Shown in pieces: positions 28,691 through 36,675 of a DNA stretch of 64,000 nucleotides (positions are counted from its first letter, which is position 1; each line of letters begins with the position of its first letter). Source of the stretch: Pseudomonas rhodesiae (GTDB taxonomy: Bacteria; Pseudomonadota; Gammaproteobacteria; Pseudomonadales; Pseudomonadaceae). A program made the translations under genes and the position numbers. Where the stretch lies: assembly GCF_007858255.1 (NCBI RefSeq), contig NZ_VFEU01000023.1, forward strand, positions 18,169-82,168, given 5' to 3'. The notes under the pieces are model-generated. The model worked only from the letters and a program-made list of their open reading frames with translations, was not told the DNA's origin and did no database searches.

Positions 28691-28737
28691 TGCTTGCCTC
28701 ACTCTGCGGAGCTTATGCGCTGTTTCGGATTTTCATT

Positions 28738-28856
28738 ATGTAGTGCTCGGATGGGCATACTACATGATGACTTGCGGTTGTGAAAATTAGACTAAATACG
28801 TCGTTTAGCGACCCACTTTGGTCGTACGGTCACAGCGGAGAACGGTATGTTCTCAA
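28738..28856. promoter_or_regulatory. Inverted repeats in the glcB-gcvR gap
   Basis: Two dyads lie in this divergent intergenic region: ATGTAGT (28738-28744) with ACTACAT (28759-28765), and GAGAACGGTATGTTCTC (28840-28856, 6-bp perfect arms). Either could be an operator for glcB or gcvR. No regulator can be named from them. Confidence 0.4.
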
Positions 28857-28957
28857 AAAGTTACAGGATTGTTCCAGATAAATATAAAAATGGTACACGA
28901 TTTGTTTTCGCGGCACCCTGGGTCCACCTTGTAGGCTGACTTCCAAAGGGCTTCGCC

Positions 28958-29470
28958 ATGGACCATCTTGTACTCACAATTATCGCCGCCGACAAACCCG
29001 GCCTGGTTGAACGTATCGCGCAGACCATCGCCGCCCAGGGCGGCAACTGGCTGGACAGCCGCATGGCCCATATGGCCGGAGAGTTCGCCGGGATCCTGCG
29101 GGTAAGTGTGCCGGCAGACAATCGTCAGGCGTTGGTGGGGGCGTTGGAGGACTTATCCACACACGGCATTCGCGTGCTGGTGGGCGAGGGCAGCACCGCG
29201 CAGGCGCCGGCGTCCAAACCCATCGTGATGACGTTGGTGGGCAATGATCGCGCAGGGATCGTGCGTGAGATCACGGCGTTGTTGAGCCGCCAGGGGGTCA
29301 ACCTGGAAAGCCTGAGTACCGGCGTAACTCCAGCACCGATGAGCGGGGACCTGTTGTTCAACGCCGAAGCGTTGTTGCAGGTGCCTTCGAGCTTGCCCCT
29401 TGAGACGTTGCAAGCCTCCCTGGAAACCTTGGCCGATGACCTGATGGTCGAGCTGCATCACGAGGAGTAA
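28958..29470 (+). CDS. gcvR: GcvR-like ACT-domain regulator
   Basis: A 170-aa protein made of two ACT domains: residues about 3-75 (LVLTIIAADKPGLVERIAQT) and about 85-165 (IVMTLVGNDRAGIVREITAL). This is the layout of the glycine cleavage system repressor GcvR, which in E. coli binds GcvA and glycine rather than DNA. No gcvA lies beside it here. An exact DnaA-box sequence TTATCCACA falls inside the gene at 29153-29161. The name follows the family; the partner in pseudomonads is not established by this sequence. Confidence 0.85.
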   Translation: MDHLVLTIIAADKPGLVERIAQTIAAQGGNWLDSRMAHMAGEFAGILRVSVPADNRQALVGALEDLSTHGIRVLVGEGSTAQAPASKPIVMTLVGNDRAGIVREITALLSRQGVNLESLSTGVTPAPMSGDLLFNAEALLQVPSSLPLETLQASLETLADDLMVELHHEE

Positions 29471-29481
29471 TCGCCACAGGG

Positions 29482-29628
29482 TTATCCATGGAAATCTTGC
29501 ATGGGCCTGTGGATAACCTGTAGAGACCCCTCGCCAGGCCACGCCCGCCGTGGCTCTTGCTCAGCTGAGCAAAAAACGAGCAGTTTCAATGGCTTGTGCA
29601 CAAATGGCGGGGACCAGGTTGTGGATAA
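29482..29628. promoter_or_regulatory. DnaA-box cluster in the gcvR-rarD gap
   Basis: The 221-bp convergent gap between gcvR and rarD holds two exact DnaA boxes on the minus strand (TGTGGATAA at 29508-29516 and 29620-29628) and a weaker TTATCCATG at 29482-29490. A third exact box (TTATCCACA, plus strand) is at 29153-29161 inside gcvR. No dnaA gene is present, so this is not the usual dnaA-linked oriC; DnaA titration is one possibility. A perfect GCTCAGCTGAGC palindrome followed by A6 also lies near 29560-29577. Confidence 0.6.
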
Positions 29629-29691
29629 CCTTGGGGTGAATGGCTGCAAGCCACACAGGCTGTGGCTTGCAGAGGTTTGTACGTTATTTGA

Positions 29692-30576
29692 TCAGCGTTT
29701 GCGCACGCTCAGCCAGGCATCCACGCTGTACACAACCAGGCCGGCCCAGATAAAAGCGAACGCCAGCAGCGTGCTCGGCGCCAAGTGTTCGCCGAACAGC
29801 AGCACCGCTTCCAGCAACACCAATGTGGGCGCGACGTACTGCAAAAAGCCCAATGCGGTGTAAGGCAAATGCCGCGCGGCGGCGTTGAAACACACCAGCG
29901 GGATCAGCGTCACCGGGCCTGCGGCCACCAGCCACCAGGCTTCGGAGGTGCTCCAGAATGCCAGTTGCGCGCTATGTGCGCTGGGGTTGAACAGCAGCCA
30001 CGCCACCGCGATCGGCACCAGCATCCAGGTTTCCACCACCAGCCCCGGCAATGCTTTGACCGGTGCCTGCTTGCGGATCAGCCCGTAGAAACCGAAGGTC
30101 AACGCCAGCGCCAACGAGACCCACGGCAAGCTGCCCACTTGCCACACCTGTTGCGCCACACCCACGGCGGCCAATATCACGGCGACCCACTGTAAGCGGC
30201 GCAGACGTTCGCCCAGCAACAGCATGCCCAGCAGCACGTTCACCAGCGGGTTGATGTAGTAACCCAAGCTCGCTTCGAGCATGCGCCCGCTGTTGACCGA
30301 CCACACATAGGTCAGCCAATTGGCCGCAATCAGCGAACCGCTCAGTGCCAGAATCGCCAGGCGCTTGGGGTTGTCGCGCAGCTCGCAGAACCAGCCGGGG
30401 TGCTTCCACACCATCAGCAGCAAGCCCCCGAACAGCGCCGACCACAGCACCCGGTGCACGATGATCTCGGCGGCGGGCACGCTGGCGATGGCTTTGAAGT
30501 AGAGCGGGAACAGGCCCCAGATGACATAGGCGCTCAGGCCCAGAATGTACCCTTTGCGGGGGTTGGCGGCGTGCAT
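29692..30576 (-). CDS. rarD: RarD/EamA-type transporter
   Basis: A 294-aa inner-membrane protein with about ten membrane segments, of the EamA drug/metabolite transporter superfamily. The RarD group is recognised by the opening KGYILGLSAYVIWGLFPLYF, NSGRMLEASLGYYINPLVNV in the middle and PYTALGFLQYVAPT near the end. E. coli RarD was named for chloramphenicol resistance; the natural substrate is unknown. It is a single gene convergent with gcvR. Confidence 0.92.
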   Translation of the reverse strand: MHAANPRKGYILGLSAYVIWGLFPLYFKAIASVPAAEIIVHRVLWSALFGGLLLMVWKHPGWFCELRDNPKRLAILALSGSLIAANWLTYVWSVNSGRMLEASLGYYINPLVNVLLGMLLLGERLRRLQWVAVILAAVGVAQQVWQVGSLPWVSLALALTFGFYGLIRKQAPVKALPGLVVETWMLVPIAVAWLLFNPSAHSAQLAFWSTSEAWWLVAAGPVTLIPLVCFNAAARHLPYTALGFLQYVAPTLVLLEAVLLFGEHLAPSTLLAFAFIWAGLVVYSVDAWLSVRKR

Positions 30577-30664
30577 GCGGAATCCTTGCTTAGGCAGCTA
30601 ACAAAGCGCGATTGTAAGGATATTTGTCAACCAATGGGACTGGCTTGGTCATGAGGTTTGCTTT

Positions 30665-30691
30665 GTGTGGGAGAGGGCAGGCCCTCTCCCA
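30665..30691. repeat. Palindrome related to REP
   Basis: GTGGGAGAGGGC and GCCCTCTCCCAC form a 12-bp perfect stem with a 2-3 nt loop. It shares the GTGGGAG end of the local REP family but lacks the GCTTGCC core. It sits after srkA and upstream of rarD, both on the minus strand. There is no T tract, so it is not a classic terminator. Confidence 0.65.
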
Positions 30692-30703
30692 CATTAAAAG
30701 CAC

Positions 30704-31678
30704 TCAGAAGAGTTTCAGCGGCTCTTCGTTGAGGGCCGAGAGTTGCTCACGCAGGGCCAGGACCTGATCGCCCCAATACCGCTCGGTGCCGAACCACGGA
30801 AAACTGTGGGGGAATGCCGGGTCGTCCCAGCGCCGTGCCAGCCAGGCGCTGTAGTGCATCAGGCGCAAGGCACGCAGGGGTTCGATCAGGGCCAGTTCAC
30901 GCGGGTCGAAGTCGTGGAATTCCTGATAGCCGTCCATCAATTCCGACAGTTGCCCCAGGCATTCCTGACGATCGCCAGCGAGCATCATCCACAGGTCCTG
31001 CACCGCTGGGCCCATGCGGCAGTCGTCCAGGTCGACGATGTGGAACATCTCGTCGCGGCACATCATGTTGCCGGGGTGGCAATCGCCGTGCATGCGGATG
31101 TTCTTGTGCGGGGTGGCCTTGTATACCTCCTCCACCCGTTTGAGCAGGTCGCGCGCTACCGACTCGTAGGCCGGCAACAGGCTCTTGGGAATGAAGTTGC
31201 CCTCAAGCAGCGTAGTCAGCGAATCGTGCCCGAAGTTCTTCACTCCCAGCGCTTCGCGGTGTTCGAACGGTCGCGTGGAGCCCACGGCATGCAAACGCCC
31301 CAGCAACTGCCCCAGCCGATAGAGTTGATCCAGATTGCCCGGCTCCGGCGCACGGCCGCCACGACGGGGGAACAAGGTAAAGCGGAACCCTGCGTGTTCG
31401 AACAGGCTGTCGCCGTTATGGATCAGCGGCGCCACCACCGGCACGTCGCACTCGGCCAATTCAAAGGTGAAACGGTGTTCTTCCAGAATCGCTTCGTTGG
31501 TCCAGCGCTGGGGCCGGTAGAACTTGGCGATCAGTGGCTCGGAGTCTTCGATGCCCACTTGATAGACGCGGTTTTCGTAGCTGTTGAGCGCCAGCACGCG
31601 GGCGTCGCTGAGGAAACCGATGCTTTCGACGGCGTCGAGCACCAGATCGGGGGTGAGTGTTTCAAACGGGTGGGCCAT
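30704..31678 (-). CDS. srkA: Stress-response serine/threonine kinase SrkA/RdoA
   Basis: A 324-aa cytosolic kinase of the RdoA/YihE (choline kinase-like) family. The catalytic loop HGDCHPGNMM (near residue 196) and metal site HIVDLDDCRMGPAVQDLW are intact, and the N-terminal block SYENRVYQVGIED is the family nucleotide-binding loop. The frame is open upstream, but AGGAG sits 5 nt before the ATG at 31678 (MAHPFETLTPD). In E. coli it counters Cpx-linked stress death. It is a single gene here. Confidence 0.92.
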   Translation of the reverse strand: MAHPFETLTPDLVLDAVESIGFLSDARVLALNSYENRVYQVGIEDSEPLIAKFYRPQRWTNEAILEEHRFTFELAECDVPVVAPLIHNGDSLFEHAGFRFTLFPRRGGRAPEPGNLDQLYRLGQLLGRLHAVGSTRPFEHREALGVKNFGHDSLTTLLEGNFIPKSLLPAYESVARDLLKRVEEVYKATPHKNIRMHGDCHPGNMMCRDEMFHIVDLDDCRMGPAVQDLWMMLAGDRQECLGQLSELMDGYQEFHDFDPRELALIEPLRALRLMHYSAWLARRWDDPAFPHSFPWFGTERYWGDQVLALREQLSALNEEPLKLF

Positions 31679-31765
31679 GCGAACTCCTGCGCGCAGCAGG
31701 GCGCCGCGTCCGGCCGGGTATGGTAACGCACGCGGCTGGAGATAGGGGGCGACTGTGCCATTGTC

Positions 31766-31836
31766 ATCGGGGGCAAGCTCCCCCCACCTTTGAAGGTAAT
31801 CACCGGTCAAAATGTGGGAGGGGGCTTGCCCCCGAT
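31766..31836. repeat. REP doublet (REPIN)
   Basis: ATCGGGGGCAAGCTCCCCCCAC and inverted GGAGGGGGCTTGCCCCCGAT with about 30 bp between. It lies between phoX and srkA; the left arm carries a base change in the stem (AAGCTCCC). Confidence 0.88.
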
Positions 31837-31845
31837 AAGGCCGTG

Positions 31846-33744
31846 TCAGGCGCCGACGATCCCGCCGTCATCGCGCCGAATGGCCAGCACCGACGAACGC
31901 GGCTTACCGTTGGGCAAGTGCTCCGGCCAGGTCGAGCCACCGGTTTCGCCCGGATGCTGAATGCCCACGAACAGGGTTTTCTGGTCCGGCGCGAAGCTGA
32001 TGCCGGTCACTTCACACGCCACCGGCCCCACCATGAAACGACGGATTTCCCCAGTGTTTGGATCGGCACAGAGCATCTGGTTGTTGCCCATGCCGGCGAA
32101 GTCGCCGCTGTTGCTGTAGTCGCCGTCGGTGAGAATCCACAGACGCCCAGCTTTATCGAAGCCCAGGCCGTCGGGGCTGTTGAACATGTTCTGCGGGTTG
32201 ATATTCGACGAGCCGCCCTTGGGTGCGCCAGCGTGTACCGCTGGGTTACCGGCCACCACGAACAGGTCCCAACTGAAGTCGTCGGCGCCGTGGTCGTCGG
32301 CATTGGCCTTCCAGCGCAGGATCTGGCCGTAGACGTTTTTCTCGCGCGGGTTAGGCCCGCCCACCGGCTGGCCGTCCTCACCGCGTTTGGCGTTGTTGGT
32401 CAGGGTGCAATAGACCTGGCCGTCGGTGGGGCTGACCACGATCCATTCCGGACGGTCCATACGCGTAGCCTTGACCACGCTGGCGGCCAGGCGCGCGTGG
32501 ATCAGCACTTCAGCCTGGCTGGCAAAACCGCTGCTGGCGTCGATACCGTTTTTGCCGTGGGTCAACTCGACCCACTGGCCCTTGCCGCGAGGATGATCGG
32601 CGTTGCCGTCGCCCGCGTCGAAGGTCGCCACGTACAGCGTGCCGTGGTCGAGCAAGTCCTTGTTGGCCTTGGGGTTCTTGTGATTGATCTTGTCGCGGCT
32701 GATGAACTTGTAGATGAATTCACCGCGCTCGTCGTCGCCCATGTACACCACAGCACGACCGTCGCGGGTTTGCGCCAGCGCCGCGTTCTCGTGCTTGAAA
32801 CGGCCGAGGGCGGTGCGTTTGGCCGGGGTGGATTGCGGGTCGAACGGGTCGATCTCCACCACCCACCCATGGCGATTGAGTTCGTTGGGGTTCTTGGCCA
32901 TGTCGAAGCGCGGGTCGTGCAGGTGCCAGTTGATGTCCTTGCTGGCCGCCACCACGCCGTAGCGCTTCTGCCCGGCGTCGAAGGCTTGCTGCGGGTTGCT
33001 GCTGCCGAAGCAATCGGTGAAGTTTTCTTCACAGGTCAGGTAGGTGCCCCAGGGGGTCATGCCGTTGGCGCAGTTCTGGAAGGTGCCGAGGGCTTTCTTG
33101 CCCGACTTGTCGGCGCTGGTCTTCAACCAGTCATGGCCGGCGGCGGGGCCGCTCAGGCGAATCGGCGTGTTGCCGTGGATGCGGCGGTTGTAGCGTGAGT
33201 CCTGAACGAACTGCCAAGTGTCGCCCTTGCGCCGAATTTCGATCACCGACACGCCTTCGCTGGCCTGGGCCTTGCGCACCTCTTCGGCCGATTGCGGCGC
33301 GCCGCCGTGGGCGTAGAGATAGCGATAGTTGGTGTATTCGTTATTGATCGCCATCAGCGCGCGGTTGTTGTCGCCGGGGAACGGGAACAGGCTCATGCCG
33401 TCGTTGTGGTCGCCGAACTGCTGCTCCTGCGCCACCGCTGTGCCGTTGCCGGACGGGTCGAAGGCCGGCGCATTCTTGTGCAGCGGCTGGCCCCAACTGA
33501 TCAGCACCGAGGCGCTGTAGCCTGGCGGTAGGCTGATGGTGTCGCTGGTGGCGGCGGCGATGCTGTCGAACCCCAGCAGTGGGCTGGCGTTGGCGGCATT
33601 GACCGCCAGGGCGCTGCGGCTGAGCAGGTTGCCGCCCAGGAACATCGCGGCGCCGCACAGGGCGCCGGCCCCGATAAAGCGGCGGCGGGTCAAGCCGACC
33701 ATCTGTTCGAGGTCGGTGGCTTGGTTCTCTTCTAACAGGCTCAT
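31846..33744 (-). CDS. phoX: PhoX-family alkaline phosphatase
   Basis: A 632-aa DUF839/PhoX enzyme exported by Tat: the N-terminus has TRRRFIGAGALCGAAMFLGG (about 24-43). Family members are calcium- and iron-dependent monomeric phosphatases acting on phosphate esters in the periplasm or outside. Conserved blocks seen are THGKNGIDASSGFASQAEVL, DRPEWIVVSPTDG and SPDGLGFDKAGRLWILTDGD. It is a single gene flanked by a REPIN. No clear Pho box was identified in the 81 bp upstream. Confidence 0.92.
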   Translation of the reverse strand: MSLLEENQATDLEQMVGLTRRRFIGAGALCGAAMFLGGNLLSRSALAVNAANASPLLGFDSIAAATSDTISLPPGYSASVLISWGQPLHKNAPAFDPSGNGTAVAQEQQFGDHNDGMSLFPFPGDNNRALMAINNEYTNYRYLYAHGGAPQSAEEVRKAQASEGVSVIEIRRKGDTWQFVQDSRYNRRIHGNTPIRLSGPAAGHDWLKTSADKSGKKALGTFQNCANGMTPWGTYLTCEENFTDCFGSSNPQQAFDAGQKRYGVVAASKDINWHLHDPRFDMAKNPNELNRHGWVVEIDPFDPQSTPAKRTALGRFKHENAALAQTRDGRAVVYMGDDERGEFIYKFISRDKINHKNPKANKDLLDHGTLYVATFDAGDGNADHPRGKGQWVELTHGKNGIDASSGFASQAEVLIHARLAASVVKATRMDRPEWIVVSPTDGQVYCTLTNNAKRGEDGQPVGGPNPREKNVYGQILRWKANADDHGADDFSWDLFVVAGNPAVHAGAPKGGSSNINPQNMFNSPDGLGFDKAGRLWILTDGDYSNSGDFAGMGNNQMLCADPNTGEIRRFMVGPVACEVTGISFAPDQKTLFVGIQHPGETGGSTWPEHLPNGKPRSSVLAIRRDDGGIVGA

Positions 33745-33825
33745 CTCGGGCTCCTTGAGTGCTTTTTGCCAACACCTTAAGCAGCCGCCGTGACGAAATT
33801 GTTGCAGTTTGAAGAAAGCTGCCGC

Positions 33826-34590
33826 TTACACCGGCGTCCCCAGCAACACCTGGCTCGGCGCGAATTGCACCTGGATCGGTTGGCCGACCGTGGCGCCCAA
33901 TGCGGCAAGTGCGTTGGTCTGCGCTAAAGCGCAGAGCACCAGGCCATTGGGCAGGCTGATGCGCACTTCGCTGGGGCCGTCGTCGGCGTCGAGAACATTG
34001 TCGATCAAGCCGCTCAGGCAATTGTTTCCAGGTGTTGCGGGTTGATCGGCCGCAAGCAGTTCCAGCCAGCCGGCCTTGATCAAGGCAACGGTTTCCACGC
34101 CCGGTTCCAGTTCCAGCCGTTGCGTGCTGTCATGGGTGATCTGCGCTTTGAGTGTCATGCCACCGGCCAGACGCAGATGGATCAGGTCATTGCGGCCCTT
34201 GGCCTCAATGGCGTCCACCCGGCCATGCAACTGGTTGCGCGCGCTGGTGCGCAGCATCAGGCGGCCGAGCAGGTTGAAGTCACTGGCGGCTTCGTCCGAG
34301 GCCAGCACTTGGGCCTGTAGCGCTTGCAGGCGCTGATATAGGCGCAACACCCTTTCGCCCTCCACGGTCAGCTTGGCGCCGCCACCGCCTTTGCCGCCGA
34401 CATTGCGTTCAACCAAGGGCTTTTGCGCGAGGTTGTTCAGTTCATCGATGGCGTCCCACGCGGCCTTGTAGCTCAGACCGGCGCTTTTGGCGGCGCGGGT
34501 GATCGAGCCTTGTTCGGCAATATGGGCCAGCAACGCGATGCGTTGGGGGCGGCGGATGATGTGCTGGCTGAGGGGCGTCGGCAAAGGCAT
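33826..34590 (-). CDS. modE: ModE-type molybdate-responsive regulator
   Basis: A 254-aa regulator with an N-terminal LysR-like winged helix (about 15-95: QGSITRAAKSAGLSYKAAWD) and two Mop/TOBE ligand domains (about 120-185 and 190-254: NQLHGRVDAIEAKGRNDLIH, GLIDNVLDADDGPSEVRISL). This is the full ModE layout. The frame is open upstream to 34710, but the ATG at 34590 (MPLPTPLSQHI) matches the family; no strong ribosome site is seen. No modABC lies in the window, so its target is elsewhere or it is a ModE-like paralogue. Confidence 0.88.
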   Translation of the reverse strand: MPLPTPLSQHIIRRPQRIALLAHIAEQGSITRAAKSAGLSYKAAWDAIDELNNLAQKPLVERNVGGKGGGGAKLTVEGERVLRLYQRLQALQAQVLASDEAASDFNLLGRLMLRTSARNQLHGRVDAIEAKGRNDLIHLRLAGGMTLKAQITHDSTQRLELEPGVETVALIKAGWLELLAADQPATPGNNCLSGLIDNVLDADDGPSEVRISLPNGLVLCALAQTNALAALGATVGQPIQVQFAPSQVLLGTPV

Positions 34591-34648
34591 GGCAATACGC
34601 TTGAGTGGGATCGACCGAACGTTGCGGGCAAGACCGAGCGCCGTCAAG

Positions 34649-35386
34649 TCAGCCGCCGGGCTTGGGCGTGCGGGCCAGGCAATACACATCGACCTGGCGG
34701 GCGCCGGCACTGATCAACAGGCGGCTCAGGCTATGGGCCGTCGCGCCGGTGGTGAGCACGTCGTCCACCAGGGCAAAATGGCGGCCCTGCACCTGGGCAT
34801 CGGCGCAAAGGGCAAATGCGCCGCGCAGATTGCGCTGGCGGGTTTTGGCGTCGAGGGCCTGTTGCGCAAGGGTTTCATGGGGGCGTAGCAACAGCTGTTC
34901 ATCGTGGGCGATGCCCAGGTCTTGGCTGAGCCAGCGCGCAAGCATCAATGCCTGGTTGTAGCCCCGTTCGCGCAAGCGCTTGCGGGCCAGGGGCACTGGC
35001 AATAGGCAGTCGGGGCGCGTCAGGTCAGTGTTGTCGAAGCGGTGCTGCACATGCTGCGCGAGCAGTCGTGCGAGCATGTGCCCCAACGGCCAGCGTGCCT
35101 GGTGCTTGAAGCGGCTGATCAGGCTGTCGACCGGAAAGCTGTAGGACCAGGGCGCGATCACCTGTTTAAACGCAGGCGGCTTTTTCTGGCATTGACCGCA
35201 GGTCAGCCCTTCCATCGGCAAGGGCAGGGCGCAGACATCGCACTGGTCCAGCAGCCAAGGCAATTCGGTTTCGCAGACGTTGCACACACAAAGCGCTGAT
35301 TCGGTGGTTTCATCGCAGATTAAACAGGTGTGTTCGTTTTTTAACCAGTTGTAAACCTGGTGTTTGTATCCAAGTTGACAGTGCAT
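34649..35386 (-). CDS. comF: ComF-family phosphoribosyltransferase
   Basis: A 245-aa protein with an N-terminal zinc-ribbon-like region (C21/C24, C33/C35/C38, C49/C52, C63/C66) and a C-terminal phosphoribosyltransferase fold with the PRPP loop ALVDDVLTTGATAHSL (about 203-218). ComF proteins act in DNA uptake in naturally competent bacteria; in pseudomonads the gene sits next to bioB as here. Its first codons overlap the putative BirA operator and the bioB -35 element, so the two genes share control DNA. Confidence 0.9.
   Translation of the reverse strand: MHCQLGYKHQVYNWLKNEHTCLICDETTESALCVCNVCETELPWLLDQCDVCALPLPMEGLTCGQCQKKPPAFKQVIAPWSYSFPVDSLISRFKHQARWPLGHMLARLLAQHVQHRFDNTDLTRPDCLLPVPLARKRLRERGYNQALMLARWLSQDLGIAHDEQLLLRPHETLAQQALDAKTRQRNLRGAFALCADAQVQGRHFALVDDVLTTGATAHSLSRLLISAGARQVDVYCLARTPKPGG
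35349..35381 (+). promoter_or_regulatory. Putative BirA operator of the biotin operon
   Basis: TTGTAAACC (35349-35357), 15-nt gap, AGTTGACAG (35373-35381): the left half is an exact match to the proteobacterial BirA half-site and the right half matches its inverse at 6 of 9 positions, with the correct 15-nt spacing. It covers the bioB -35 hexamer and lies within the first codons of comF. Confidence 0.65.
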
Positions 35387-35403
35387 GAATCTTCCTTAAA
35401 TAT
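35375..35403 (+). promoter_or_regulatory. Sigma70 promoter of bioB operon
   Basis: TTGACA (35375-35380), 17-nt spacer, AAATAT (35398-35403): consensus -35, ideal spacing and a good -10, 75 bp before the bioB ATG. The -35 overlaps the right half of the BirA operator. Confidence 0.75.
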
Positions 35404-35477
35404 GCCGAGCATCCGTGTCGTGCCTGTGGGTATTGCCTGCCCGCAGCGTTTGCCAAAGCATAATCAAGGAACCGCCC

Positions 35478-36533
35478 ATGAGCGCCAGCACCACCGCCCA
35501 CTTGCGTCACGACTGGTCGTTAGCCGAAGTCAAAGCGCTGTTCGTGCAGCCCTTCAATGACCTGTTGTTCCAGGCGCAGACCGTGCACCGCGCGCATTTC
35601 GACGCCAACCGCGTGCAAGTGTCGACCCTGCTGTCGATCAAAACCGGCGCCTGCCCGGAAGATTGCAAATATTGTCCGCAGTCGGGCCACTACAACACCG
35701 GCCTGGAAAAAGAAAAGCTGATGGAAGTGCAGAAGGTCCTCGAAGAGGCCGCGCGCGCCAAGGCCATCGGCTCGACCCGGTTCTGCATGGGCGCCGCGTG
35801 GAAGCACCCGTCGGCCAAAGACATGCCCTACGTGCTGCAGATGGTCAAAGGCGTCAAGGCCATGGGCCTGGAGACCTGCATGACCCTCGGTCGGCTCGAT
35901 CAGGACCAGACCGCCGCGTTGGCCGAGGCGGGCCTCGACTATTACAACCACAACCTCGACACCTCGCCGGAGTTCTACGGCTCGATCATCACCACCCGCA
36001 CCTACAGCGAGCGTCTGCAGACCCTGGCCTACGTGCGCGAGTCGGGGATGAAGATCTGTTCCGGCGGCATTCTCGGCATGGGCGAGTCCCTCGACGACCG
36101 CGCCAACCTGTTGATCCAACTGGCCAACCTGCCGGAGCATCCCGAGTCGGTGCCGATCAACATGCTGGTGAAGGTGGCCGGTACGCCGCTGGAAAACGCC
36201 GATGACATCGACCCGTTCGACTTTATTCGCATGCTGGCGGTGGCGCGCATCCTGATGCCTACATCCCATGTGCGCTTGTCGGCCGGCCGCGAAGCCATGA
36301 ACGAGCAGATGCAGGCCCTGGCGTTTTTCGCCGGCGCCAACTCGATCTTCTACGGCGACAAACTGCTGACCACCGCCAACCCGCAGGCGGACAAGGACAT
36401 GCAACTGTTCGCGCGCCTGGGCATCCAGCCGGAAGCCCGCGAAGAGCATGCCGATGAGGTGCATCAGGCGGCGATCGAACAGGCATTGGTGGAGCAGAAG
36501 AGCAGCGAGCAGTTCTACAACGCCGTCGTTTAA
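35478..36533 (+). CDS. bioB: Biotin synthase
   Basis: A 351-aa radical-SAM enzyme that inserts sulfur into dethiobiotin. The 4Fe-4S cysteines are C59, C63 and C66 (CPEDCKYCP); YYNHNLDTSPEFY and SGGILGMGES are further family blocks. AAGGA lies 7 nt before the ATG at 35478; an upstream in-frame start at 35415 is not supported. It is the first gene of bioBFHCD, separated from bioF by a REP pair. Confidence 0.97.
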   Translation: MSASTTAHLRHDWSLAEVKALFVQPFNDLLFQAQTVHRAHFDANRVQVSTLLSIKTGACPEDCKYCPQSGHYNTGLEKEKLMEVQKVLEEAARAKAIGSTRFCMGAAWKHPSAKDMPYVLQMVKGVKAMGLETCMTLGRLDQDQTAALAEAGLDYYNHNLDTSPEFYGSIITTRTYSERLQTLAYVRESGMKICSGGILGMGESLDDRANLLIQLANLPEHPESVPINMLVKVAGTPLENADDIDPFDFIRMLAVARILMPTSHVRLSAGREAMNEQMQALAFFAGANSIFYGDKLLTTANPQADKDMQLFARLGIQPEAREEHADEVHQAAIEQALVEQKSSEQFYNAVV

Positions 36534-36550
36534 TTGAAGTGCGATCCAAA

Positions 36551-36640
36551 TGTGGAAGGGGGCTTGCCCCCGATAGCGGTGGGTCAGTCATTACATGCAC
36601 TGGCTGGCACACCCTAATCGGGAGCAAGCGCCTCCCACAT
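36551..36640. repeat. Decayed REP pair inside the bio operon
   Basis: TGTGGAAGGGGGCTTGCCCCCGAT and, inverted, ATCGGGAGCAAGCGCCTCCCACA are outward-facing REP copies with mutations in the right arm. It lies in the 142-bp gap between bioB and bioF. Confidence 0.8.
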
Positions 36641-36675
36641 TTTGACCGAGTTAAACCTGCCAAACCGAGGCCAGC

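Noticed and set aside
30660..30703. Rho-independent terminator for srkA
   Set aside because: The hairpin is strong, but neither strand has the T tract that should follow, so it was listed as a REP-related palindrome.
31657..33198. A 513-codon plus-strand frame opposite phoX
   Set aside because: It starts in a REP region and srkA start and runs antisense through phoX; no domain is visible.
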